Shown: in pieces, positions 1 to 9,000 of the stretch | How positions within the stretch are numbered: the first letter of the stretch is position 1 | Layout: each line of letters begins with the position of its first letter | Position numbers and translations under genes: made by a program | DNA from: an uncultured cyanobacterium | Lineage (GTDB): Bacteria; Cyanobacteriota; Cyanobacteriia; PCC-6307; Cyanobiaceae | Assembly: GCA_903935205.1 (NCBI GenBank) | Contig: CAIZQU010000003.1 | Location: forward strand, 1 to 64,000 | Direction of reading: 5' to 3' | DNA length: 64,000 bases | Notes under the pieces: generated by a model | Database searches by the model: none | Seen by the model: the letters and a program-made list of their open reading frames with translations, nothing else | What the model was told of the DNA's origin: nothing

Positions 1-353
1 GAGCGGATGACTCGCCGGGATCCGCTCCTCGATCGAGACGTAGGAGAACAAGGAGCCGCTGCGCTCCTGTTGGCCTCGCATCAACGATTGGGCAGCTGAC
101 CCATTCTCGCAGAGGTGACCGGGTTTTTCAGCGAACTCTTAAAGAACACCCGTTGGCACTGGAACGACCTCACGGCCTGGATGCGGCGAACATCCAGCAC
201 AGTTGCGCAGCAGCGAATTCACGCGAATCCAATGGGTAGAATAGCTGCATTCCTGATGCATCATGCCAGTAGAACACCAATGATCAGCCAAGACTTGATG
301 GTCTTTTCCTGAGTTATATCGGTAGCATCTACCCTGCCCTCCAAACAAGCAGA
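1..353. other. Left-edge stretch, no assignable gene
   Basis: No recognisable gene lies wholly here. The first 99 bases are open in plus frame 1 and end in TGA at 97-99, giving a 32-residue tail that could be the 3' end of a gene starting outside the window; I cannot identify it. The rest (100-353) reads as the upstream region of the glycosyltransferase-like gene and contains AT-rich patches that may hold its promoter. Confidence 0.35.
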
Positions 354-1598
354 ATGATTCCACAATGCCTCCGGGGTCGTCCATTCACGATTGCCCTCAA
401 TTCACCCGAAAACTTTTCCCATAGCAATGGCATCACAGTCTTGCTGGATGCCGCCCTTGCGCTTCATCAGGCTGGCCTGGATGTTGATATTTTACCGACC
501 CATTCGACCACCCCGCTCTACAGCTCCTTAGCAGATCCCTATAGCAGTTTACGAATCAGCTGGGAGCTTAGGCCTGGCGGTCACGTGATCGTCTGCGATA
601 CTATCGCCCCGGATCGACTGGAAGAAGTCCGTGCCAAGGCTTGGAGGATCTGCCACTACATACTGGCCCCGGCCGGTTTGTTTGGCAGGGTAGGCCCCTT
701 TGCCAATCACTCTATTATCCTGCCTGGCGAAGCCGTTGCTGTCCACAGCCCTCAGGTATCCACCGAGATCCCCAGCTTCTATCTTCAGACACGCTTTCCA
801 GACCTGGAGCCGTTCATCGCCGATTCCCTTCGGAGGGATCCCACTCCCCGCACGAAGAAACCTGCCAAACGCCTGGCAGCCAGTGTATATGCTGGCAAAG
901 GCTATCTCAGACCCATTCCCGATCGTCTAAGACGTCGTATTGACCGCTCAAGATCTTTCTTAATCACAAGAAACCACCCTGCAACGAAGAAAGAGCTCTA
1001 CCAAACGCTGTCCAGATCTGATGTTCTGATCTGCTTTGATCCGCTGACGAGCGTTGCTCACGAGGCAAGCTTACTGGGCGTTCCTGTTTATATCCCTGTT
1101 GCTTGGGATGAGCCCTGCTTCAGATCCTTGCATCCCGTGCGTATGGACGGAATAGTCTGGGACGATCTTGAGCAGATGATGGACCTCATTGACGAAGGCT
1201 ACGACCAACATGCCATTGTTACGTCCTACCATGCGGCTGTCGCCAACTTCATGGATGCGTTGATCGGGCTGCTTCACTATTCTTTCTCCAGCACTGACCA
1301 GCATGTCCGCCCAGAATGGATCAATCAATACTGGCAGCAACGACAGCCCTTTTTCGATAGCCTCAAACTGCCATCACCTGTATCAGCCTGGGCACCCATT
1401 GGCAAGGCTTTGCCATCTTCTACTGCTCTCGAAATAGCAGCTGATCGTGTCTCTGGTCTGAACAGCAAAAGACAGCGCCTTATATCCAGATTGACCTCAT
1501 TGGTTCGTCGCTTTTATTCTTTCATGCCCGCATCATGGCGTCAACAACTAACACCTCGGATTCGTGCCGCTCGGCGTCTTAGCCGTAAGCAGTATTGA
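354..1598 (+). CDS. Glycosyltransferase-like protein (GT-B type, probable)
   Basis: A 414-residue soluble protein. The N-terminal half starts with a beta strand followed by a glycine-containing loop (residues ~6-40, FTIALNSPENF...NGITVLLDAALAL), as in glycosyltransferases that search for an activated sugar. Around residues 225-255 it has the pattern SDVLICFDPLTSVAHEASLLGVPV, typical of the C-terminal nucleotide-sugar-binding domain of GT-B enzymes. The acceptor and donor are unknown; cell-surface polysaccharide work is an inference. No membrane segment is seen, and the C-terminus is basic. Base composition is clearly more AT-rich than the neighbouring housekeeping genes, and the gene sits beside a 2.9 kb gene-free tract, so transfer from another lineage is plausible. 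The ATG at 354 gives the full domain; there is no clear ribosome-binding site. Confidence 0.6.
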   Translation: MIPQCLRGRPFTIALNSPENFSHSNGITVLLDAALALHQAGLDVDILPTHSTTPLYSSLADPYSSLRISWELRPGGHVIVCDTIAPDRLEEVRAKAWRICHYILAPAGLFGRVGPFANHSIILPGEAVAVHSPQVSTEIPSFYLQTRFPDLEPFIADSLRRDPTPRTKKPAKRLAASVYAGKGYLRPIPDRLRRRIDRSRSFLITRNHPATKKELYQTLSRSDVLICFDPLTSVAHEASLLGVPVYIPVAWDEPCFRSLHPVRMDGIVWDDLEQMMDLIDEGYDQHAIVTSYHAAVANFMDALIGLLHYSFSSTDQHVRPEWINQYWQQRQPFFDSLKLPSPVSAWAPIGKALPSSTALEIAADRVSGLNSKRQRLISRLTSLVRRFYSFMPASWRQQLTPRIRAARRLSRKQY

Positions 1599-2474
1599 GG
1601 GCCTTATTTCTATCTGATGCAGGCCGCTGTCACCAGAGTGCCGATGAAGGCTTTACCATGCTGCAGGCTTGGTCCACTCGGCATCCTGATTGACGTTGGG
1701 AGCGTCTGCGACAATGAAAGCTGTGACGGTATTCCTGCAACTGGTCTGCAAGCCCAATGTATTGGCAAACCTCCGCAAGTCAATCCTCGATCCTATGGCC
1801 CACGACAGCGCGCCACTGTGAACGGATGCCTGATTGAGCTGGGAGAACGATGGCGATGCCATGACGAACCCAAGCGATCCGATCGAGGTGGAAGCCATCG
1901 TTGTCTATCTGGCGACAGAAAAACTGGTCCAGCCGCTGTGCGAGCCGGCCATGACGCCATGGGGTGCGGAGGGGCAGGTTTTCTGAGGCCAAGGGTTCTG
2001 GAGATGGCGGTTCAGATCCCTCAGGATGTGAAGGCGATGCGGCGGCCATCAGCGCCAGGTGAGGTCGGTGGCGGATCGCCTGCGAGCTGGGCTGCTCGCC
2101 TGAGTTACACCACTCCATGGGACGCTGCTGAGTGGGGTTGTGTGGGTATCTGCCGCAACTCGGTTCTTGATCGCCAGCGGGAGTGGCTGCGGCAGCGTTT
2201 GCTGGCCAACCTCGGCAAAGCCTGTCTCCCATCCCCCCACCCAGAGCCGTCGGGGCCGCTGGATCGTCGCCGAACACCCTGGGCTTCCCAGCGAACAATC
2301 GATCAGGACCGCCCAGATCGACTGCCGCTAGCGGCTGAGCCACCATCTAACAACCGGCTCGGGCGCCGGAGAGCCGAGAGAGGGCCGCCCTTCAGCAATC
2401 TCATTCATCTCGCCAAAGACTTTTCAATAGTCTCATAAAAGGTCTCAGGCAGGATGAATGACCAGGTCGATCAC

Positions 2475-2681
2475 CTCCCCGGCACCGCTGATCCCAACGG
2501 CGCCGAACACCTCGACCCTGCTCCGCGAAACCCTTTGCCAACCCGAGCGGCATCGCCCCCCTTGCCGCCCCATGAAGCCCCCCTCCACTGGACCATCAGC
2601 CAGGGACGCCCTCGCCCAATCCAACGAACAAAGACGAGGAGCCAGGGGCACCCCCTCAAAAGACTGCATGGAGCAGAACGC
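2475..2681 (+). repeat. Diverged direct repeat, copy A
   Basis: Starts at CTCCCCGGCACCGCTGATCC and runs about 207 bases. It aligns to copy B (2899-3109), 424 bases downstream, at roughly three-quarters identity by eye. Two single-base length differences between the copies shift the reading frame, so the repeat was not maintained as protein-coding sequence. Each copy is preceded by GTCTCA sites. Confidence 0.7.
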
Positions 2682-2854
2682 ATGCAGCACCCCATGCCCA
2701 GCAGCGGTCTCACCCCCCTCCCCGCCGTGATGCCCAGCCATCGCCAGCGAGACCCATTGCGAGACCAGAAACGGGACACATCTGCGACAGGCAGTACCCT
2801 CCGAACCTGTTCGGTTCACCGCCGCCGCCCCCCTTTCTTCCTTTGTTCCATGGG

Positions 2855-2869
2855 CTGGTCTCAGACCAG
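2855..2869. repeat. Perfect 15-base palindrome at a GTCTCA site
   Basis: CTGGTCT-C-AGACCAG is a perfect inverted repeat around one central base. It marks the boundary just before copy B of the duplicated module. The symmetry would suit a dimeric DNA-binding protein or a short hairpin. Confidence 0.55.
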
Positions 2870-2898
2870 ACGACTGATCACCTGATCACCGCGAACAT

Positions 2899-3109
2899 CT
2901 CCCCGGCACCGCTGATCCCAACGTCGCCGAACGCTGCGACCCTGCCCCGCGAAAGCCTCGGCCAACCCGAGCGGCATCGATCCCCCGCGCTGCCCCATGG
3001 GGCCCACCCTCCACTGGAGCGTCAGCCAAGGAAAGTCCCCGCCCACTCCAACGACCAAGGGCCAGGGCCAGCGGCGCCCCCTCCATGGACAGCATGGGGG
3101 GCAGAAAGC
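2899..3109 (+). repeat. Diverged direct repeat, copy B
   Basis: Second copy of the module at 2475-2681, about 211 bases long. Shared blocks include CGGCACCGCTGATCCCAACG, GCCAACCCGAGCGGCATCG and CCTCCACTGGA. It lies between the palindromic GTCTCA site at 2855-2869 and the triple TGAGAC cluster at 3164-3205. No coding function is evident on either strand. Confidence 0.7.
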
Positions 3110-3163
3110 CTGAAGCGACCACGCTCCCGTTAGCCGCCCCGACGAGACATCATCTATCGCCTA

Positions 3164-3205
3164 TGAGACCCAGCCCGAGACTATTTATGAGACACAGATG
3201 AGACC
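3164..3205 (+). repeat. Cluster of three same-orientation TGAGAC sites
   Basis: TGAGAC occurs at 3164, 3188 and 3199, with a near-match CGAGAC at 3176, all in the same orientation within 42 bases. The spacing is about 11-12 bases, close to one helical turn, so all sites would face the same side of the DNA. Confidence 0.5.
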
Positions 3206-3956
3206 ATCAACACCCTCAGATTTGCGCGATTTCGGCTGCGCGCCCCTCGGTTCCCCATCCCTGACCAGGTCTCTGCACACAGCGCGGCAAGCGAACCGGA
3301 TATCCCGGTCGCCAAGGGCCATTTCTGCGATTTTTGCTCTCGGAAAACCCTTGGCACGACTTGATTTGCTAGATCGGCGTACCTGTGTCAAACACAGGTA
3401 CGCGGCAGATCGACCCGGTTTGCCATCGGATCGCGGCCTTGATGGATCCCTTCTGCCGCTGAACAATGCCGCAGCAACCGAAAACGATCGAAACCCAGCC
3501 CCCCACCATCGGGACCCCAGCTCGCTGGCGGAACCGACCCAGCGCCAGGCCTGCCCCCCTCGCAGCGCCCGGGACAACCACGACCCTGGATGCGCATCAG
3601 TCCCAATCCAGACCCGAGACGGGTCCCAGAGCGTGTATTAGATGAGACAGCATGGATGTGTTGCGCCATCCGCATCGAGCTTCAGCCCCCCGTGCTGCCA
3701 CGGTGCCAACACCCGAGGCAACGCGACGCCGCCGCGCCTCTCGCTGCAGCCATGCCTCATCAGCCGTCAAGACAGGCAGGGCGCGCCTATCGCTGCAGCG
3801 CATCCTTCTCGTCGGATCGCCCTGCAGCGCTGCTGGTGACCAGGGCGCCAGCTCAGGAAACGATCCGGAACCTCAGAGAGCCGAACCCCGCTGATGAACA
3901 AGCAGGGCAGTCAGAACCAACGAATCAGACAACGGCAACAAACCAATGACCCAGTA

Positions 3957-3985
3957 GTCTCAGTTGAGACCAAAAGCAGGTCTCA
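3957..3985. repeat. Three alternating GTCTCA/TGAGAC sites
   Basis: GTCTCA (3957-3962) and TGAGAC (3965-3970) form a near-palindrome with a 2-base spacer. TGAGACC (3965-3971) and GGTCTCA (3979-3985) form a second inverted pair with a 7-base loop. The centre can therefore pair with either side, allowing two alternative hairpins. Confidence 0.55.
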
Positions 3986-4309
3986 TAGCGCGTCCCGGAC
4001 GGGAACTTCGAGCCACTCCGGGGCCCGTCCCGCTCCGGCCATTCCCAGGCGGCGCCTCCGCAGCCGACGCTCAGCGGGCGAGCCGTTCGCGGGACAGCCA
4101 ATCGCCCCGCATCCTGAGGGTTGTCCGAGCGTGCCTCGAGCAACCAGGGCCCTGGCGGGCTCGCTGGTGTTGGCAGGCACGCCTCGCCCGGCCCAGGGCA
4201 AGGGTTGAATGGTGGTTCCGTCCATCACCCGCTGCTCAAACCATCGGCCAGCCAGTCAAAGACGCCGTTCAGGCACGGGCACAACCCTGGCCACAATGTC
4301 TCTGCTATT

Positions 4310-4340
4310 GAACCTGAGACTCACCTCGGGTCTCAGGTTC
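4310..4340. repeat. Perfect 11-bp inverted repeat
   Basis: GAACCTGAGAC (4310-4320) and GTCTCAGGTTC (4330-4340) are exact reverse complements around a 9-base loop. There is no T-run on either side, so it is not a standard intrinsic terminator. It lies about 120 bases beyond the 3' end of apcD and could be the end of that transcript, or another copy of the repeat family. Confidence 0.65.
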
Positions 4341-4460
4341 GGACCAGACCCAGACGATCCTGGCGAATGGTGAGACAAGCCGATGGCCTGGCGTGACAGC
4401 ACAAAAACGCTGGGAGTCACCCCAGAAGCGGAGATGGACGAAGCCTCTTGGGCGACGGAT

Positions 4461-4955
4461 TCAGGTGGTGGTCTGCATCCCCTGGATCAGGAAATCAAAA
4501 TAGGGAGCGGTCAGGGCGGCCTGATCGGTCGTCAGCAGGGCAATCGAAGCTTCCTTGAGGCAGCGGATCGACTCGACCATTCCCGGCATCGGCACCCCGA
4601 GACTGTTGTACATCTCGCGGGCACCCTCCAGACCGATCTTCTGGATGTTCTCCGTGCTGCCGGCGAGAACGCCGTAGGTCACCAAGCGCAGATACCAGCT
4701 GAAGTCCCGCAGGCACTGGGCACGCTGCTTCTGGCCATAGGCATTGCCGCCCGGCGCCACATACTCCGGTTTGCGGCTGAACAGCTGGCGCGCCGCTTCA
4801 TCGACGATCCGCTTCTCATTGGCGGTCAGCACCCGGACCACCGAGAGCCGCCGTTCTCCGCCGCCGAGGAACTCGACGATCGAGCGCAGCTCGCCGCTGG
4901 TGGGGTAGCGGAGCTGATCATCAGCCTGGAGGATCAGATCGCGAACGACGCTCAT
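4461..4955 (-). CDS. apcD: Allophycocyanin alpha-B subunit
   Basis: Phycobilisome core subunit that carries a red-shifted phycocyanobilin and passes energy to the photosystems. The 164 residues match the ApcD branch rather than ApcA: N-terminus MSVV, ELRYP-like ADDQLRYPTSGEL, APGGNAYGQ, chromophore Cys81 in QCLRDF, then WYLRLVTYGVLAG and EMYNSLGVP. The start at 4955 is chosen because MSVV is the family N-terminus; the frame is open further upstream but without similarity. It stands alone, away from other phycobilisome genes, divergent from the RNA methyltransferase gene that begins about 110 bases away. The C-terminus carries a few extra threonines. Confidence 0.93.
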   Translation of the reverse strand: MSVVRDLILQADDQLRYPTSGELRSIVEFLGGGERRLSVVRVLTANEKRIVDEAARQLFSRKPEYVAPGGNAYGQKQRAQCLRDFSWYLRLVTYGVLAGSTENIQKIGLEGAREMYNSLGVPMPGMVESIRCLKEASIALLTTDQAALTAPYFDFLIQGMQTTT

Positions 4956-5062
4956 TGCAGCGAACCCGGACCGCGCCATCCTATCCAGTCCCGTCGTGGA
5001 TCCTGGGATCGGTGGCGAAGGTGTAACGGCCCTTTGCAAGCGATAGCGTCGGGTGCTGCGGG

Positions 5063-6433
5063 ATGACAGCGATGGTGACGGCAGGCGGCGCCGAGATCGC
5101 GATCGCGGATCTCACCCTGCAAGGGGAAGGGATCGGCCGGTTGGAGGATGGCTCGGTGGTCTTCGTGCCCGGGGCCCTGCCCGGCGAGAGGGTGCGCATC
5201 CGCCTCAGGGAAAGGCGCCGCAACCTCTGGCGGGCTTCCCTGGTGGCCGTCCTGGAGCCATCTCCCCAGCGGCGGCGCCCCCCCTGCATCCTCGCCGACC
5301 ACTGCGGCGGCTGCAGCCTCCAACCCCTGGAGGACCAGGCCCAGGCCGACTGGAAGGAGGCCCAGCTGCGCCAGACGATCCAGCGGGTGGGCCACCTGCA
5401 GGCCCCCCTGAGGCCGATCCTGCGCAGCCCCCAGCCCCTCGGCTACCGCAACCGAGCCGTGATCCCCCTCGAGCGCACCGCCGATGGGGTCCTGCGGGCG
5501 GGGTTCTACCGGCGCGGTTCCCATCGCATCGTCAATCTCAACCGCTGCCCGGTGCTCGATCCCCGCATCGATGCCCTGATCGCCCCCCTCAAGGACGATC
5601 TGGAAGCCGCTCCCTGGCCGGTGGACCGACACGGGGGCGGCGGCCTGCGGCACCTGGCCTTGCGCGTCGGCGCCCGCAGCGGCGAGATCCTGATCACCCT
5701 GGTGGCCCGCAGCGCCGAACAGCTGCCCGGCCTGGAAGAGCTCGCCGCCTCCTGGATGGAGCGCTGGCCGACGCTGGTGGGCGTGGGCCTGAACCTCCAG
5801 CCCCATCCGGACAACCGCCTGTTCGGAGACCGCACCCTGACCATTCAGGGCCGCGACTGGCTCAGGGAGGGTTTCGCCGGGCTGGAGTACCGGATCGGCG
5901 CCACCAGCTTCTTCCAGGTCAACACCGCCCAGGCGGAGGCGGTGGTGCCGCTGCTGCTGGAGGCCCTGGACCCCGACCCCGGTCACCTGATCGACGCCTA
6001 CTGCGGCATCGGCACCTACTCCCTGCCCCTGGCCCAGGCTGGCTGGCGGGTGGATGGGATCGAGGAGCAGCCCCTGGCCGTGGATCTGGCCCGCACCAAT
6101 GCCGACGCCAATGGTCTGGCGGCGTTGACGCGCTTCCAGACCGACGACGTGGGCGCCGTGCTGGCGGAGCGCCTCGGCAACGATCGGATCGGGGCCCTGC
6201 TGCTCGATCCGCCCCGCAAGGGCCTGGCGGCGGCAGCCCTTGCGGCGATCGTGGCGGCGGGACCGGCCCAGCTGCTTTACCTCAGCTGTGATCCGGCCAC
6301 CCTGGCCAGGGATCTGGCCCAGCTCTGCGGCGAGGGACCCTACCGAGCCGAATGGCTGCAACCGATCGATTTCTTCCCCAACACCAGCCACGTCGAATGC
6401 CTGGCGGTGCTGCGGCGGCGGCAGCTGGCCTGA
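5063..6433 (+). CDS. rlmD: 23S rRNA (uracil-5-)-methyltransferase, RumA/RlmD family
   Basis: Predicted SAM-dependent m5U methyltransferase of large-subunit rRNA, 456 residues. Order of parts: an N-terminal TRAM RNA-binding domain (~10-65, with GEGIGRLEDG and FVPGALPGERV), iron-sulfur cluster cysteines in PPC...DHCGGCSLQ (~75-90) with a further Cys in NRCPVLDP (~165), a Rossmann SAM domain (~300-340, DAYCGIGTYSLPLA), DPPRKGL, and the catalytic Cys in LYLSCDP near residue 415. Whether the target is the RlmD or RlmC position cannot be told from sequence; cyanobacteria usually have one or two paralogues. ATG at 5063 or the ATG three codons later are both possible starts. Confidence 0.85.
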   Translation: MTAMVTAGGAEIAIADLTLQGEGIGRLEDGSVVFVPGALPGERVRIRLRERRRNLWRASLVAVLEPSPQRRRPPCILADHCGGCSLQPLEDQAQADWKEAQLRQTIQRVGHLQAPLRPILRSPQPLGYRNRAVIPLERTADGVLRAGFYRRGSHRIVNLNRCPVLDPRIDALIAPLKDDLEAAPWPVDRHGGGGLRHLALRVGARSGEILITLVARSAEQLPGLEELAASWMERWPTLVGVGLNLQPHPDNRLFGDRTLTIQGRDWLREGFAGLEYRIGATSFFQVNTAQAEAVVPLLLEALDPDPGHLIDAYCGIGTYSLPLAQAGWRVDGIEEQPLAVDLARTNADANGLAALTRFQTDDVGAVLAERLGNDRIGALLLDPPRKGLAAAALAAIVAAGPAQLLYLSCDPATLARDLAQLCGEGPYRAEWLQPIDFFPNTSHVECLAVLRRRQLA

Positions 6434-6467
6434 ACCCGGGACCGGGCCCAGGCCAGGCGCCGGGTCC

Positions 6468-8936
6468 TCAGCTGCGCAGCTCGGCGCTGAACTGGCTCTC
6501 AAGGGCGCGCCGCACCTTGTCGTGGGCGGCCTCCACCTCCGCATCGGTGAGGGTGCGGGATGGATCGCGATAGCGCAACCGGAAGGCCTGGCTGCAGCGA
6601 CCCGGTCCCACCTGGCTCCCCTCGTAGCGGTCGACCAGATCGGCTGCCTCCAGCAGCGGTTTACCGGCCTTGCGAATCGCCGCCAGCAGGTCCTGGGCCA
6701 GCACCTGCCGCTCGACCACCAGGGCAAGATCCCGCTCCGAGGCCGGAACCGTGGGATAGGGGCGGAAGGCCGGCAGCCGCCGGGCCGGGCGGGCCGCCGC
6801 GGTGAGCAGGGGCTGCAGCTCGATCGTGAACAGGTAGGTGGCGTCGGGCAGTTCCAGGGATTCGGCACGGCCAGGATGGAGCTGTCCGAACCAGCCCGCC
6901 GGTCGCCCCTCGATCACCAGAACGGCACTGCGGCCGGGGTGGAGCAGATCGGTGGGGGTCTCCGCCCCTGCCGCGGGCCGGTCCTGCACCGGCACCGCCA
7001 GGGGGGCAAGGCCGGCCTGCAGCAGGCCGCGGGCCTCGTAGTAGTCGGGATGGCGGGGTTTGCCGCTACTGCTCCAGCGCTCGCTTCGCCGTTCACCGCT
7101 GATCACCCCGGCCAGCAGGGTCCGCTCCTCGATGGCGGCTCCGCTCGGCCTGAACACCCGGCCGATCTCGAATGCCCAGAATCCCTCCCGCGAAGCCTGG
7201 AGATTGCGCCGGGCCGCCTCCAGAAGCTCCTCGTGAAGGGTGTCGCGCAGGTGGCCATAGTCGGCCAGCAGCGGATTGGCGAGGGGGATCCGATCACCAC
7301 CGGCCGTCGTCAGGGAGAGGGCGAGGGTCTCCTGCAGACCGGCGGCGCAGAGGGCCTGGCGCAAGCGGCGCTCCAGCAGCTGGATCGGCTCGGGGCCGCC
7401 GGGCTCCAGCGGATCGGGCAGGCGGGCACCGAACTGGTCGTAGCCCACGAGCCGGGCCACCTCCTCGATCAGGTCCACCTCCCGGCGCAGATCCAGGGCC
7501 CGCGACGGAGGCACCGTCACCGCCCAGCCCTCGTCGTCGGGCTCGAGAGCACAGCCGAGGGCGGTGAGCGTCGCCTCGATGCGGCTGTCGGCCAGGTCCT
7601 GCTCCTCGCCACCGTCGCCGCGAACCGGCCCGAGCAGGTTGTGCAAAGCGTCCCGACGCAGCTGGATCGGGGCGGCGGCACCGTGGGCTCCGGCGTGCAG
7701 CCAGCGCCCTTCCGGCCTGGCGGCGGCGAGCTCGATCAACAGGGCGACCGCCCGATCGCTGGCCGCCAGGGTGGCCTCCGGCGGCAATCCCTTCTCGAAT
7801 CGGCTGCTGGCCTCGGTGCGCAGGCCGACGCTGCGGGCGGAGCACCGCACGGCGCGGGGATCGAAGGCGGCGGCCTCCAACCAGATGGCCGTCGTCGACT
7901 CGGTGACCGCCTCGGCAAGGCCACCGATCACCCCCGCCAGGGCGATCGGACGATCCGCCAGGGTCACCACCAGGGCCTCGCCATCAAGGGCTCGCTCGAC
8001 GCCATCGAGGGTGGTGAGGCTCTCGCCGGGACGACCATGGCGCAGGCCAACGGCGGCGGGATCGGCCTGGCCCGCTGCAGCGGCGAGGCGATCCCGATCG
8101 AAGGCATGGAGGGGCTGGCCGGTTTCGAGCATCACGAGATTGGTGATGTCGACGACGTTGTTGATCGGACGCACCCCCGCCTTCTCCAGCCGCCGGCGCA
8201 ACCAGGCCGGCGAAGGGCCCACCTGGACACCGGAGAGGGCGGTAAGGCTGAACAGTCCACCAGCCGCCATCCGGGCCTGATCCTCCGGGCTGGCCTCCAG
8301 GGGTTGGGGCGACGGCCCCGGAGGGACCTCTGGAGGCAGGACGCGGGCCCCGGTGAGCGCCGCCACCTCCCGAGCGATGCCCAGCATCGAAAGCCCATCG
8401 GGACGATTGGCGGTGATCGCCAGGTCGAGAATCTGATCGTCAAGACCGAGCAGGGGGGCCACCGGGCTGCCGAGTGGTGGCAAGGGCTGGCCGGGTTCAT
8501 CGCCGAGTTCATCAAGAATGGCGATGCCGTCGCCGCCGCCGCCCTGGCCGAGCTCCTGCAGGGAGCAGATCATCCCGCTGCTGGCCACCCCCCGCAGCTC
8601 GGCGGGGCGGATCGTGAGGCCCACGGCCGGCAGGGTGGCTCCGATCAGAGCCACGGGCACGTGGATGCCGGCCCGCACGTTGGCGGCGCCACAGACGATC
8701 TGCAACGGTTCGGCCGCCCCGACATCGACCTGACAGACGCTCAGCTTGTCCGCGGCGGGATGGGGCTCGCGGGCGCGCACATGCCCCACCACCACACCGG
8801 CTGCATGGGCCGCCAGATCCTCGATCGCATCCACTTCAAAACCGGCGATCGAGAGGCGCTCGGCCAGGGCCTGGGGCTCCAGGGCCCCCGGCTCCGCCCC
8901 AACCAACTCCCGCAACCACTGCAACGAAACCCTCAT
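6468..8936 (-). CDS. pheT: Phenylalanine--tRNA ligase beta subunit
   Basis: Beta subunit of the alpha2-beta2 PheRS that charges tRNA-Phe. It is 822 residues, normal for the bacterial family. The N-terminus MRVSLQWLRELV leads into the B1 region with an EMAP/tRNA-binding domain (~40-150, VVGHV...HPAADKLSVCQVD). B3/B4 editing-type sequence occupies ~230-400 and B5 ~420-490. The catalytic-like core follows, and the C-terminal FDX-ACB anticodon-binding domain (last ~95 residues) starts near FRPYPTVPASERDLALVV. pheS is not in the window. The gene converges on the rRNA methyltransferase gene with 34 bases between stops. Confidence 0.96.
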   Translation of the reverse strand: MRVSLQWLRELVGAEPGALEPQALAERLSIAGFEVDAIEDLAAHAAGVVVGHVRAREPHPAADKLSVCQVDVGAAEPLQIVCGAANVRAGIHVPVALIGATLPAVGLTIRPAELRGVASSGMICSLQELGQGGGGDGIAILDELGDEPGQPLPPLGSPVAPLLGLDDQILDLAITANRPDGLSMLGIAREVAALTGARVLPPEVPPGPSPQPLEASPEDQARMAAGGLFSLTALSGVQVGPSPAWLRRRLEKAGVRPINNVVDITNLVMLETGQPLHAFDRDRLAAAAGQADPAAVGLRHGRPGESLTTLDGVERALDGEALVVTLADRPIALAGVIGGLAEAVTESTTAIWLEAAAFDPRAVRCSARSVGLRTEASSRFEKGLPPEATLAASDRAVALLIELAAARPEGRWLHAGAHGAAAPIQLRRDALHNLLGPVRGDGGEEQDLADSRIEATLTALGCALEPDDEGWAVTVPPSRALDLRREVDLIEEVARLVGYDQFGARLPDPLEPGGPEPIQLLERRLRQALCAAGLQETLALSLTTAGGDRIPLANPLLADYGHLRDTLHEELLEAARRNLQASREGFWAFEIGRVFRPSGAAIEERTLLAGVISGERRSERWSSSGKPRHPDYYEARGLLQAGLAPLAVPVQDRPAAGAETPTDLLHPGRSAVLVIEGRPAGWFGQLHPGRAESLELPDATYLFTIELQPLLTAAARPARRLPAFRPYPTVPASERDLALVVERQVLAQDLLAAIRKAGKPLLEAADLVDRYEGSQVGPGRCSQAFRLRYRDPSRTLTDAEVEAAHDKVRRALESQFSAELRS

Positions 8937-9000
8937 CCCGTGCGACCGCTAGGCAAGCGCCGGATCCTAGGCAGCGGCGGGAGAGGGCCAGGAACCACCG

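Larger units (their letters stand above)
2430..4376. repeat. Scattered array of TGAGAC/GTCTCA sites
   Basis: Thirteen exact copies of the hexamer in either orientation start at 2430, 2442, 2858, 3164, 3188, 3199, 3643, 3957, 3965, 3980, 4315, 4330 and 4371. Most extend to TGAGACC or GGTCTCA, and several sit in AT-rich patches such as ATGAGAC. They fall in clusters about 300-450 bases apart, separated by GC-rich filler. By chance about one copy would be expected in 2 kb. Three clusters form inverted pairs. The function is unknown; candidates are a family of small mobile or recombination elements, protein-binding sites, or structured RNA. Confidence 0.6.
1599..4460. other. Gene-poor tract of 2.9 kb
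   Basis: No ORF here resembles a known family, and overlapping open frames on both strands have the proline/arginine-rich composition of GC-driven spurious ORFs. The first 0.8 kb (1600-2400) shows nothing I can name and may be decayed coding sequence. The remainder holds the duplicated module (2475-2681 and 2899-3109), the TGAGAC/GTCTCA sites and several short inverted repeats, each listed separately. Such a long intergenic stretch is out of character for this otherwise tightly packed genome. Confidence 0.6.

Noticed and set aside
1617-2438. 273-codon plus-strand frame in the gene-poor tract
   Set aside because: Overlapped by equally long frames on the other strand, rich in Arg/Pro/Gly, no domain; treated as non-coding or decayed.
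2430-4376. CRISPR-like array
   Set aside because: The repeated element is only 6-8 bases, in both orientations, with irregular spacing and no constant repeat or cas genes.
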